DNA of 64,000 nt. Source: CAWCJL01 sp963795775. Lineage in GTDB: Bacteria; Acidobacteriota; Terriglobia; Terriglobales; Acidobacteriaceae. The DNA lies in the NCBI GenBank assembly GCA_963795775.1, contig CAWCJL010000004.1, forward strand, positions 248,001 to 312,000. The letters are read 5' to 3'. The stretch's first letter is position 1, and each line of letters starts with the position of its first letter. The notes below the pieces were generated by a model, which saw only the letters and a list, made by a program, of their open reading frames with translations, did no database searches and had not been told where the DNA came from. Shown piece after piece: positions 35,840 to 44,685 of the stretch. Position numbers and translations under genes: made by a program.

Positions 35840-36391
35840 CTCTCGCCGCGTCGATGTCGGGTTGCCCGGAGTATCTGGCCGAGTGGCCGTCCTAGCCGGT
35901 GGTCAGCCTATCGGTTCCGAACGAAACCCGACGGAGCGTGCTCCTGCGTGATTCCTCGCGCCAGTTCTTGCCTCACTCATTACCGGATTGGCGTGAGCGG
36001 CAGAGCGGAAGCGGGCCTTCACGTCTGACTAGGTTTAGCTCCGGGATCTTTCTCGCGACCGCCGTCGAGGTTGTGTAAATGCAGGAAGCATCCTGTGCTT
36101 TCCATGTTTCCAGAGGCTGCTCCCCATAACTCCTCGGGCGTTCTGTAGTGGCGCAAGGCTAGGCACCGCTTTGGTGGAAGACTATTCGTCACTGAGCAGC
36201 AGCAGGAGTGGGGAGAGTACAAGGCCAAGCTGAGGCAACCTGAAAGGGAGTGTGAGGGCGACCGGGGGAGGTGCGCTGGGCTACTCCCCGCGAAGGCTGC
36301 TATCAAGCAGAGGACAGCCGCACGGAATACCGTCTCCTCCGAACCTCATGGCCTCTGTGCTGGGGGACGGCGTTCGCCAGCACGTCGCGCG
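35840..36391. other. Intergenic stretch, nothing recognised
   Basis: About 550 bases after pspA. An inverted pair GTCGGGTT (near 35858) and AACCCGAC (near 35926) with a long loop could end the operon but lacks a T-run. Short open frames on both strands show no family features. Confidence 0.35.
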
Positions 36392-36895
36392 CTATCGCCG
36401 CGACTGCTGCTGCGCAAAGCCACCGATTACGGGAAGCGCGAACCACTTGCCTTGAGCTGCACTCACGATCGCGATGATCCAAAGAACAAAGATGAAGAGG
36501 CTGAAGAGCGGCGATAACATCCAGAGGTGAAAGGGCAAAAATGCCAGGATCATGTGACCCAAGATCGAGAACACCGCTAGCCCGAGGCACTGCACCGAGT
36601 GGAAACGTACGAAGGGACGGCTGCGGTATGGCTCGATCAGCAGGAAAACGATAGCCGGAATGATGGTGAGATAGGCAATCGCGCCCGCAGCCTTATCGGA
36701 CAGGCCTTCCTGAATTACGGGCGCCTGGCTGTAGGGTGCGCCAGTCGCCGTGCTATATGCGGGGCGCGGAGTGGGAGGGACATCGGCAAACGGGGTACTC
36801 GAGGACGAGGATGCTTCAGAGTCGAGGGTAGTCCCACAGTTCTGGCAAAACCTGGATCCAGTGGGAGCTTCGGCATGGCACGAGGGACACTGCAT
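36392..36895 (-). CDS. Zinc-ribbon DUF4870-like membrane protein
   Basis: A 167-residue protein from ATG 36895, preceded by an AAAGGAGG site. A zinc ribbon opens it (CPSCHAEAP and CQNCG, residues 3-22), then a Ser/Pro/Ala-rich linker to about 70. Three hydrophobic segments follow, with AAGAIAYLTIIPAIVFLLIE, RPFVRFHSVQ and FILWIIAIVSAAQGKWFALPVIG-type features reduced to their pattern. The RPFVRFHSVQ motif between helices is typical of DUF4870/YrzE-like proteins. The function is unknown; the location next to flotillin and PspA could be coincidental. Confidence 0.75.
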   Translation of the reverse strand: MQCPSCHAEAPTGSRFCQNCGTTLDSEASSSSSTPFADVPPTPRPAYSTATGAPYSQAPVIQEGLSDKAAGAIAYLTIIPAIVFLLIEPYRSRPFVRFHSVQCLGLAVFSILGHMILAFLPFHLWMLSPLFSLFIFVLWIIAIVSAAQGKWFALPVIGGFAQQQSRR

Positions 36896-37137
36896 AGCAG
36901 CCCTCCTTTCGAGCGGGGCAGTTTTGGCCCGGCCCTTCATGGGCCCGAGCGGGTGTGCATACGGGGGATTCGCCCATACTCTACTCCTAGCTTTAGAAAA
37001 AGGAAATAACGGAGTGAGGGCCGCCGGCTGCACCCGTACCTACCCGGCTTGGGCGGGTGATTGCCCGGGCTCGTAAGGCCCTGAGATAAGAGGCGCATAC
37101 GATCCGCGTCGTGTGGACGCGCCGGTATTCCCTTCCC

Positions 37138-37335
37138 ATGTCGATCATTGAACAAAATCCGCTGCCACAATACTGCCTCGGAACCGAAAGAGCTTATGGC
37201 GCTATTCAACTTGTGAAGAGCGAGATGTACCGGGTGATCGATCTGGGTAAGGTCCGTGCTTTGCGGTTCGGCGGCTCACTTCGCATCGACCCCATCGACG
37301 CACTCGCTTGGTACGAGCGCAGCCTGACGGTCTGA
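37138..37335 (+). CDS. Excisionase-like HTH_17 small protein
   Basis: A 65-residue protein from ATG 37138 (GTG/ATG options upstream exist). The segment SEMYRVIDLGKVRALRFGG followed by SLRIDPIDALAWYE matches the winged-helix excisionase pattern (x-YRLI-x-GK-x-RA-x-R-x-GG-x-x-RI), although the first helix lacks the usual recognition-helix Ser/Thr. It ends before a strong terminator and lies 200 bases from tRNA-Pro, on the side where an integrated element would be. Confidence 0.55.
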   Translation: MSIIEQNPLPQYCLGTERAYGAIQLVKSEMYRVIDLGKVRALRFGGSLRIDPIDALAWYERSLTV

Positions 37336-37355
37336 TCCTCGTTCAAAGTATCGAG

Positions 37356-37381
37356 CCCGCCTCGCGAGGCGGGTCTTTTCT
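37356..37381 (+). terminator. Rho-independent terminator
   Basis: Palindrome CCCGCCTCGCGAGGCGGG (7-bp stem, CGCG loop) followed by TCTTTTCT. It serves the excisionase-like gene. Confidence 0.9.
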
Positions 37382-37532
37382 GTGCCCGGAGGCAGGCTAA
37401 TCTCGTTGTACGGTTGTACGGGTTTTGGCGAGACAGGGCCGTATTGACGGGAAATCTGGGAATACAGGGAAAGTCAAATAATGCGAAAACCGGCCAAAAT
37501 TGGGTAATTGGCCATATTTACTGGATTTCAAA

Positions 37533-37609
37533 TGGTCGGGACGGGCAGATTTGAACTGCCGACCCCTCGCACCCCAAGCGAGTGCTCTACCAGGCTGAGC
37601 CACGTCCCG
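37533..37609 (-). tRNA. tRNA-Pro (anticodon UGG)
   Basis: A 77-nt cloverleaf with encoded CCA. Acceptor CGGGACG/CGTCCCG, D-arm GGCTCAGCCTGGTAGAGC, anticodon arm CTCGC-TTGGGGT-GCGAG with TGG, and T-arm GGCAG-TTCAAAT-CTGCC. The 3' end faces the low-GC accessory stretch. Confidence 0.95.
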
Positions 37610-37685
37610 ACGTTTGTAGCAGGGGCCAATTGCTTCCTGTCAGTGTACACGAGGGCCAGCACGCGGCGCAGCCCGGTATAGGCGG

Positions 37686-37958
37686 CTACTGCGCCGGCGG
37701 AATGTAATCCTGCGGCAGCGCCGAGCCTTCCCCGAAAAAGAACTGCTGCATCTGCTCCACCAGGAACTCCTGTGCTTCCTGGGTCCAGGGCTGCAGCCGA
37801 TATTCGTTCAGCAGCATCTTCTGCCTTTCCACCCATTCGCCCCAGGACTGGCGCGAAACGTTGTGGAACACCTTGTTGCCGAAATCGGAGTCAAAGGGCG
37901 GCTCGTCCAGACCCTCCATCTCCTTCTTGTAACGCGAATCCATCACCATGTGCGGCAT
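37686..37958 (-). CDS. YggX-family Fe(II)-trafficking/oxidative damage protection protein
   Basis: A 90-residue protein from ATG 37958. It has the small-family signature: YKKEMEGLDEPPFDSDFGNKVF, SRQSWGEWVERQKMLLNEYRL and PEAQEFL-like EAQEFLVEQMQQFFFG. YggX-type proteins protect iron-sulfur clusters from superoxide. The conserved N-terminal Cys of enterobacterial YggX is missing; the start here reads PHMVMDSRYKK. Confidence 0.75.
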   Translation of the reverse strand: MPHMVMDSRYKKEMEGLDEPPFDSDFGNKVFHNVSRQSWGEWVERQKMLLNEYRLQPWTQEAQEFLVEQMQQFFFGEGSALPQDYIPPAQ

Positions 37959-38035
37959 GTCTGCGGTTTCTCTCTCCTCGGAGCTATTCAAGTTCGATTG
38001 TAATTGGCCGCGTGGGGCTGTGCCGCAGTGCTGGG

Positions 38036-39361
38036 CTAGTCTTCTTGTTCCTTCGCATCGTCCGGAACGTGATTGGAAACCCGCATCGAGCGCAGGATGG
38101 GCAGCTCGCGCTCGACCTGCCGCCACGCGTCCGCGTCCTGCTTGGTGGAGATCGGCGCGTTCGGGTCCGCATAGTAGGCGAGGATGTTGCGCTTCAGTCC
38201 GTCTGGAATCGCCTGGCGCGGCTTCGCGGTCAGCCGGTGCAGCAGCTTGGCATAGGTCTGGTCGGTTAATGCATAGCTGCCAGGCCGGACGGGATAGCCG
38301 GTGTCCAGATCGAGATCGGGCAGCGTGAACTGGTTGAGCGGCTGGTCCCGAAGCTGACCCAGCAGCCCGTCGTACTTCTCCATCGTCCGGTTGAAGCTGC
38401 GGGTGTACAGCTCTTCCGTGTCCTCGTTCGGTCCGCGGATCGCGAGAATGGACAGCGAACCTATTTTTGGCACGATGCGAATGAGCAAAGCCAACAGGTG
38501 CGTGGTGAAGCCCGGCGACCGGCGGTATGCGTTCCAGGTGCTGGCAAAATCCGCGGCCTGCAGGCGATCCTGGTAGATGCGAAAGGAATCCGTGGGGGCA
38601 TCCTGGGGAAAGCTCTTCCCGTGGATGATGTTTTCCGCATGCGCGACGCGTGGGATGAGACTGCGCACCGAGGTCCGATAGCTGCGGATGGCAGGGCGCT
38701 CATTCCCCAGCACGCTATGCAGGCTCAGGCCATAGGTCTCGTAAAATGCGCGCTCCAGCAGCGCGCGCGGAACCCCAAGCCCCACATGCCGCAGGTACGC
38801 TGCCGGAGCGAGCCGATGGAAGCTGAGCTGATCGATATCGAAAGCGAACTCGGTGCGGACGTGCGCATGCGGAGCCTGGTCATACGTGACAGTCGGCCCG
38901 TACTTGTGTTCGAGCTTGGGGAACTCGATCGCGGTAGCCGGATTGGTCGCCAGCTCGTGCCCCAGCGTATCGCCGACGTAGTGCGAAAGCGCGCCCAGGG
39001 CAAAGGCGAATTCATCGGCAGTGCGCGCATCGCGCAGCAAGTGAATAACGAAATCGCCCGTGCGCACGTAATGCGTCAGGTCGCTGAAGAACTCGTGCCC
39101 AAAAGGGTAGTAGCCGATGTCCTGGATGGCGCAGCCGCCGTAGGCAAAGGCGTGGGCGCGAACCAATTGTGTGTCCGTCAGCCCGGGATACCGTGCCAGC
39201 AGTACCGGGCGGATGGATTCCTTCCAGGCAAGATCAATAATTTGCTCGTGGGTTAACACCGAGTACGCCATGCTGCGCTGCGGCACGCTGCCAGCGAGAA
39301 GAAAAAAGGCGAGCAGCGAACGGCACACCCATCGGAGCCGGAAAGCCTGGTTGCCTCTCAT
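38036..39361 (-). CDS. Secreted zinc-dependent phospholipase C-like protein
   Basis: A 441-residue protein from ATG 39361, chosen for a good signal peptide (SLLAFFLLAGSVPQ). The mature N-terminus has YSVLTHEQIIDLAW, FAYGGCAIQDIGYYPFG and GALSHYVGDTLGHELATN, the His/Asp pattern that binds zinc in phospholipase C (S1/P1-like) proteins. The C-terminal half has no recognised domain. It would hydrolyse phospholipids outside the cytoplasm. The neighbours YggX and a secreted orphan do not clarify the role. Confidence 0.8.
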   Translation of the reverse strand: MRGNQAFRLRWVCRSLLAFFLLAGSVPQRSMAYSVLTHEQIIDLAWKESIRPVLLARYPGLTDTQLVRAHAFAYGGCAIQDIGYYPFGHEFFSDLTHYVRTGDFVIHLLRDARTADEFAFALGALSHYVGDTLGHELATNPATAIEFPKLEHKYGPTVTYDQAPHAHVRTEFAFDIDQLSFHRLAPAAYLRHVGLGVPRALLERAFYETYGLSLHSVLGNERPAIRSYRTSVRSLIPRVAHAENIIHGKSFPQDAPTDSFRIYQDRLQAADFASTWNAYRRSPGFTTHLLALLIRIVPKIGSLSILAIRGPNEDTEELYTRSFNRTMEKYDGLLGQLRDQPLNQFTLPDLDLDTGYPVRPGSYALTDQTYAKLLHRLTAKPRQAIPDGLKRNILAYYADPNAPISTKQDADAWRQVERELPILRSMRVSNHVPDDAKEQED

Positions 39362-39503
39362 GACGCGGTAATCCCGTGCCAGAACATAGCGCTCATGGTA
39401 TCGCGTTGCGGCTTGATGGCAGGCACACCTATCCGGCACTGCTCGCGGGTAGACGAAGCCATACCGGGAGTGGATGTGATGAAAACTGGCAACTGGAGCG
39501 CGC

Positions 39504-39959
39504 TTAATGAGAAGCGTTCATGCTGACTTTGGCGATGGAGCCCTTATGCTCCTTGCCATCGTCGTCCATCAGATACATCTTGTTCTTCTCCACGGCATAT
39601 TTCACCGGCTCGCCCACGGTGATGTTAGCCGGCTTGGACCAGGGGAAATTCAGCTTTTCACGTACCACGTAAACCTTATGCGGAGTTTCGATCGTATAGA
39701 CCTGGAACTTGTCGTAGTTATCCGTGGAGGTCGTAGTGGTGTTCCGGGAGTAGTCCGTCTTATCACCGCGCTTTTTCGCGGATGCATCGGTGTTGCTGTT
39801 CCATGTGCTGCCCTGTAGCTCCTTGGTTTGTTCACTCGACACCAGTGTGCCCGAGTGCCAGCTCCGGGGAGCGGACGCAGCATGAACCACAAGCGCAACG
39901 GCGAACACGAGGTATATGCACCCACCCACAGCTTTTCTCACAACCCTGCCTGCTCTCAC
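39504..39959 (-). CDS. Secreted protein of unknown function
   Basis: A 151-residue product from GTG 39959 with a signal peptide (VGGCIYLVFAVALVVHAASA). The mature part has a polar Ser/Thr/Asn-rich region (residues 50-80) and then beta-strands YDKFQVYTIETPHKVYVVREKL and EPVKYAVEKNKMYLMDDDGKE. The strand pattern resembles a small exported acidobacterial family known only as hypothetical. No metal or catalytic residues are apparent. Confidence 0.65.
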   Translation of the reverse strand: MRAGRVVRKAVGGCIYLVFAVALVVHAASAPRSWHSGTLVSSEQTKELQGSTWNSNTDASAKKRGDKTDYSRNTTTTSTDNYDKFQVYTIETPHKVYVVREKLNFPWSKPANITVGEPVKYAVEKNKMYLMDDDGKEHKGSIAKVSMNASH

Positions 39960-40138
39960 AAAGCGCTCCTTGATGGATGGGAGATCAGTGGCTCCCTGCT
40001 GAGCTCGTTCTTTTCTTGGAACCGAATAAATGCCGCTGGCGATTGGCCGCGCATCGATGCGGACTTAGGCTAAGCTGCCCGGCCGGGGATAGCAAGAAGA
40101 AAGAAGCGGCACCAGCAGGCTGCGATAGCATCAGAGAG

Positions 40139-41661
40139 ATGCCGAACAACCATGTGCGTGTACGTTTTGCGCCCTCACCCACGGGCATGCTCCACGTGGG
40201 CAACGCCCGCACCGCCCTTTATAACTGGCTGTTTGCGCGGCACCAGGATGCGACCGGCGGAAGCGGCACGTTTGTGCTGCGCATTGAAGATACAGACGTG
40301 GAGCGCAGCGAGGTGCGGCACGAAGCGCAGCTCATGGAAGACCTGCACTGGCTGGGTATGGACTGGCAGGAAGGTCCGGAGGTTGGCGGTCCGCACGCAC
40401 CGTATCGCCAATCGGAGCGGCTGGACATTTACCGCGAACACACGCAAAGGCTGCTGGCCGCAGGCAAGGCCTATCGCTGCTACTGCACGACCAGAAGAGC
40501 TGGAAGCGGAGCGCGCGCTGGCGGTAGCCGAGCACCGGCAGCAGGTGTACTCCGGCAAGTGTCGCGGGATCGACACGGCGGCCAGTGAAGGCCGCGCGAG
40601 CGCGGGCGAGCCCTTTGCGGTACGGCTGCGTATTCCGGAGCATCCCATCCGCTTCCACGATCTCATCCGCGGCGAGGTGGAGTTCCCCGCCGAGTCGGTT
40701 AGCGATCCGGTGCTGGTGCGCTCCAGCGGCGTTCCGGTCTACAACTACGTCGTGACCGTGGACGATGCGCTGATGGAGATCACCCACGTGATCCGCGGCG
40801 ACGACCACATTTCGAACACTCCCAAGCAGGTCGCGATCTACGAAGCATTCGACTGGAAGGCGCCCATCTTCGCCCACCTTTCCACGGTGCTGGGGAGCGA
40901 TCGCGAGCGGCTCTCCAAGCGGCATGGAGCGACCTCTATCGCCAGCTTTCGCGAGATGGGGATTCTGCCGGAAGCACTGGTGAACTACCTGGCGCTGCTC
41001 GGCTGGGGCGCCGAAGGGGGCACGCGGGAGATCTTCTCGCCCGCGGAGCTGGCGGCGGAGTTCAAGCTGGAGCGGGTGACCGCCTCACCAGCGGTCTTCG
41101 ATTTCGCCAAGCTGGAGTGGCTCAATCGCCATTACCTGAAAGAGCGGAGCGCTGCGGAGGTGAGCCAACTCGCGTGGAGATACTTCAGTGCGCGCGGTTG
41201 GCTACCAGAGTGGGATGCAGCCTCGGCCGAGATACGTGCATGGTTCGAGAAGCTGGTCACGATCTTTGTGCCGAGTGTGGACCGGCTGGACCAATTGCCG
41301 GAGCGTGCGGCGTTCGTCTTCGCATTGGATATTGCGGCTGCCAAGACCTCACCGGAAAATGCTCCGCTGTTGGACAGTGAAGCCGGGACAAGCCGTCATT
41401 GCTGCGTTTACGGAGCGCGTACGGGCAACCGAAGCGCCGCTCACGCCAGAGCGCTTCAAAACACTGATGAACGAAGTCAAGACCGCCACGGGAGTGAAGG
41501 GCAAGGATCTATTCCACCCGGTGCGCATCCTGTTGACGGGCGCGCATGCCGGGCCGGAGTTCGACAAACTGGTGCCGCTCTTTGAAGAAGGCAGCCGGCT
41601 CTCCCTTCCCCAGCACGTGCAGAGTGTGCGGGAGCGCGTGGAAACGTGGACCGCACGCTGA
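40139..41661 (+). CDS. gltX: Glutamyl-tRNA synthetase, interrupted by two frameshifts
   Basis: ATG 40139 gives VRVRFAPSPTGMLHVGNARTAL, the class I HIGH region, and the KMSKS equivalent LSKRHG is near residue 260. The frame breaks twice. Near 40490, YRCYC-T is followed by PEELEAERALA one base on; at about 41388, SEAG is followed by QAVIAAFTERV one base on. The span is 3n+2 bases, so removing one base at each site restores a normal protein of about 506 residues with the anticodon-binding domain (TPERFKTLMNEVK, GKDLFHPVRILLTG). GluRS charges tRNA-Glu and should be essential, so the breaks are probably errors. Confidence 0.92.
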
Positions 41662-41678
41662 CGCGGGACGCCGTTGGG

Positions 41679-42191
41679 CTACGGCCCGTACTCGTGGAAT
41701 TCCGGATCATTGAGAATATTCGGGTCACCACCGATGTCCTTCGGTCCTTCCGTGCTGGAGCTGCCCTTGCCTCCATGCGAAGTCAGCTTCACCGAGATAT
41801 TGCCCCGGGTCGCGCGGGAATAGGGGCAAGTCTCATGTGCCTGCATTACCAGCCTTTCCGCTGCTGCCTGGTCAAGGTTGGCCGCCGTGATGTCCAGTGA
41901 GACCACCAGCGTGAAGCCGCTCCCGTCGTCCTCCGGGCCAATGCCGACCTGGGAGTGCACCGTAATCTCGCCTGGATCGATCTTCTGCTGGGCCGCCTGA
42001 TATTGCATCGCGCCGGTGAAGCAGGCGGCGTACCCGGCTGCGAAGAGCTGCTCAGGATTCGCGCCGGCCGCGCCAGTGCCGCCCAGAGCCGGCGGAGCCG
42101 CCAGGGTCAGGTCCAGCGCGCCATCGGAACTCTGCACCTGGCCGTTGCGGCCGCCGGTGGAGGTGACATCTGCCGTATAGAGAACCTTCAT
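41679..42191 (-). CDS. ohr: Organic hydroperoxide resistance protein (Ohr/OsmC family)
   Basis: A 170-residue protein whose first 140 residues follow the Ohr fold: YTADVTSTGGRNGQV, NPEQLFAAGYAACFTGAM with the peroxidatic Cys at 57, and HETCPYSRATRGN with the resolving Cys at 122. It reduces organic hydroperoxides with lipoyl-dependent recycling. The tail after residue 138 (HGGKGSSSTEGPKDIGG) is an extra polar extension. It is convergent with gltX. Confidence 0.92.
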   Translation of the reverse strand: MKVLYTADVTSTGGRNGQVQSSDGALDLTLAAPPALGGTGAAGANPEQLFAAGYAACFTGAMQYQAAQQKIDPGEITVHSQVGIGPEDDGSGFTLVVSLDITAANLDQAAAERLVMQAHETCPYSRATRGNISVKLTSHGGKGSSSTEGPKDIGGDPNILNDPEFHEYGP

Positions 42192-42245
42192 GCGTCCTGC
42201 GATGGCCGGGTGATCGCGCAAGGTTGGCCGTGATTCACTCTTCGT

Positions 42246-42815
42246 ATGGCTATCATCGACGAGAGCTTCCCGCGCTCCTGGACAGCGGAGGTGCTGCGAG
42301 CGCGCCCGCTGATTTTGCCTTCGCGGCACTTCGTTTATCCGGCGGAGGTGGAAGAGGTAGAGCGCGGCGCGCTGGAGTTGTTGGTGCGTCCCGGCTCCGG
42401 CGCCGAGCCCTTTCTCGCCACCTGCGCGCTGGGCTTTGCCAGTCCGGCGGTCCCGACGGGAGTATGGTCGTGCCCTGCGACGGAAGTACTGTGCGCCGTG
42501 GCCGGGGGCTACGGTTACCTCGTGAACACGGAGTCGCCACAGCAGTGGAGCATGCTTCCCTACCGGCCCGTGACCGAGGTCCGGCCGATTCCGGAAGCCG
42601 GGCTGATCCTGTTTGCGAGCTTTCACCGCGTGCTGGCCTGGGGCCGCGCGGGACGGCTCTGGGAAAGCGAGCGGCTCTCTTGGGAGGGCCTGCGCCTGGG
42701 CGAAGCGCGCGATTGCGTGCTGACAGGCTGGGGCTGGGACATGCGGACTGATACGGAGCTGGAGTTTGCCCTCGACCTCCGGACCGGCAACCATACGGGC
42801 GGCCCCAAGTTCTAG
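42246..42815 (+). CDS. Conserved hypothetical protein
   Basis: A 189-residue soluble protein starting at ATG 42246. It has no signal peptide or transmembrane helix and is rich in aromatic beta-strands (PTGVWSCPATEVLCAVAGGYGYLV, LILFASFHRVLAWG, LTGWGWDMRTD). Repeated W-G units suggest a small beta-propeller or barrel, but no family was recognised. Its end overlaps the end of rsmD by four bases, tail to tail. Confidence 0.7.
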   Translation: MAIIDESFPRSWTAEVLRARPLILPSRHFVYPAEVEEVERGALELLVRPGSGAEPFLATCALGFASPAVPTGVWSCPATEVLCAVAGGYGYLVNTESPQQWSMLPYRPVTEVRPIPEAGLILFASFHRVLAWGRAGRLWESERLSWEGLRLGEARDCVLTGWGWDMRTDTELEFALDLRTGNHTGGPKF

Positions 42816-43450
42816 CGCGGCGGCTCCGGTTCGGAAGCGTCGTCCTTGTCCGGCGCAAGGCTCGCAAGCTCTGGGCTCGCCGGTGTGATCGGACGGAAAA
42901 AGCTCAGCGCCGCATCGCCCTGCTCCAACACGCGATAGCGCTCAAGCGAGCCGTAGCGCGAAGACAGTGGCGCAGGCGGCTTCCGGCGGTGCTCGGCAAT
43001 GACGACCGCATCGGGCGCGAGCAAGGCATCCGTGGACGCAGCAAGCAGCCCGAGCGTGGACGCGTATTCCGCCTCCATTTCGTAGGGCGGGTCCAGAAAG
43101 ACGACATCCCACCGCGGCTTCCGCGCAGCGAGCGCCCGCAGAGCTGCAGTAACGCTGCGGCGTTCGATCGTGACGCCGGCCTTAACGGCGAGGGCTTCCA
43201 GGTTGCTCCGAAGTGCCCCAAGCGCGGCTGGCGCATTTTCGACAAAAGTGACAGCAGCCGCGCCACGACTGAGCGCTTCAATACCCACCGCGCCGGAACC
43301 GGCATAGAGATCTGCAAAATGCGCACCCTCAATCCGTGGTGCGAGAACGTTAAACAGGGTCTCGCGCAGCCGGTCGCTGGTGGGGCGCGTTGCGAATCCG
43401 CGAGGTGCAAGCAGTGGACGGGAGCGGTAGGTTCCGGCAATCACGCGCAT
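42812..43450 (-). CDS. rsmD: 16S rRNA (guanine(966)-N(2))-methyltransferase RsmD
   Basis: A 212-residue SAM-dependent methyltransferase. RVIAGTYRSRPL and TRPTSDRLRETLFN are the RsmD N-terminal signature, FADLYAGSGAVGIEAL at 46-60 is the SAM site and DPPY at 120-123 is the catalytic N6/N2-amino motif. It methylates G966 of 16S rRNA. The C-terminal 30 residues are charged and unique. It is divergent from the M50-like gene. Confidence 0.93.
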   Translation of the reverse strand: MRVIAGTYRSRPLLAPRGFATRPTSDRLRETLFNVLAPRIEGAHFADLYAGSGAVGIEALSRGAAAVTFVENAPAALGALRSNLEALAVKAGVTIERRSVTAALRALAARKPRWDVVFLDPPYEMEAEYASTLGLLAASTDALLAPDAVVIAEHRRKPPAPLSSRYGSLERYRVLEQGDAALSFFRPITPASPELASLAPDKDDASEPEPPR

Positions 43451-43571
43451 GAGCGGCTCCGTTGATGGTACAGCGCACCAGCTCCGCGCCCAGGCACCCG
43501 CGTGCGGCTGGCAAATCGCGCTGCTCTACAATGTTCAGGACGACAGTTTCGTCTGGAGTGAAATCACAGCG

Positions 43572-44679
43572 ATGCGTGGCTGGTCATTTCCGCTGGGTCG
43601 ATGGGTCGGCGTGGACCTCCGCATCCACACCTTCTTCATCCTGCTGCTCGGCGTCTGCCTGGCCTACGCCAACATGCTCAATCTCTCCTCCTGGCGCGGC
43701 GCGGGACTCTGGCTGCTGCTGCTGCTTGTAGTCGGCGTGCGCGAGCTCGCACGCAGTCTTTCGGCGGTCTACCACGGGTTGCAACTCCGGAGCATCCTGC
43801 TACTGCCCATCGGCGGCCTCATGTCGTATCGCAATGCCGAAAGCGTGGAGCATGCTGCGGAGTTCGGCACACAGATGCGGATGGCCCCCGTAGGCCCGCT
43901 GGCAAGCCTCTCGTTTGCGGGCATCTGCGCGATGACCATCGCCGGCATGGCGCCCGGCCTGCATCTCTGGGTGCGGCCGCTGGTAACCCCCGCACACCTG
44001 ATCCGCAGCTTCGTGTGGATGAACGTATTTCTCGCGCTCCTGAACCTGCTTCCCGCCTATCCGCTGGACGGCGGCCGTGTGCTGCGCTCGATCCTGATGC
44101 GGCAGCGCGGTAAGACGCCGGCAGCACGCATCTCGTCCGGGCTGGGGCAACTGCTCGCGGTGGTGGCCTTCACGGTCGGTGTAGTGCTGCACAATCCGTG
44201 GCTCATCATGGCAGGGTTTTTCACCCTGATCGGCGCCCGCCTGGAAGACCAGGGCGTCCTCTTTCAATCCGTCGTGGACACCGTGTTTATGCGCGATGTG
44301 ATGCTGACGGAGTTCTCACTTCTATCCCCGTCGGACACGCTGCAGGACGCGCTCTCCAAGGCCATTCACACGCTCCAGGACGACTTTCCCGGTAGTGCGC
44401 GGACGCAACCTGGTCGGCATCGTTTCGCGCCAGAACATCGCGGAAGCGCTGCGCAGCGAGGGTAACGGGTACGTGCAGGGCATCATGCAGCGGCGTTTCC
44501 ATGTTGCCCGGCCGGAGGACTCGCTGGGTGCGACGATCAGCCGCTTTTCGGGACGCGGCATGTCGCTGGTCCCGGTCCTGGACGGAGAGCGCATCGTGGG
44601 CATCGTGACCCTGCAGAACCTGATGCACTCGATGAGTCTGTTCGCCGAAAGCCGCAAGGCGGAGCAACGGCCGGAATAG
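43572..44679 (+). CDS. M50 site-2-protease-like membrane protein with CBS pair, degenerate active site, frameshifted
   Basis: ATG 43572 starts a polytopic protein. The M50 layout is clear: GRWVGVDLRIHTFFILLLG, the helix ending VGVRELARSL, LLPIGGL, and NLLPAYPLDGGRVLRSILM. However the zinc motif HExxH reads RELAR at residues 57-61. A second frameshift feature occurs near 44391: DDFP is followed one base later by VVRGRNLVGIVS and the rest of a CBS pair (FVPVLDGERIVGIVTLQNL-like LVPVLDGERIVGIV). The span is 3n+1 bases. Active members cut membrane-bound substrates; this one may be a non-proteolytic homologue gated by CBS ligands. Confidence 0.8.
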
Positions 44680-44685
44680 GCGCCG

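Noticed and set aside
40480..40500. Programmed ribosomal frameshift in gltX
   Set aside because: No slippery heptamer or downstream structure, and a second break in the same gene plus similar breaks elsewhere favour sequence error.
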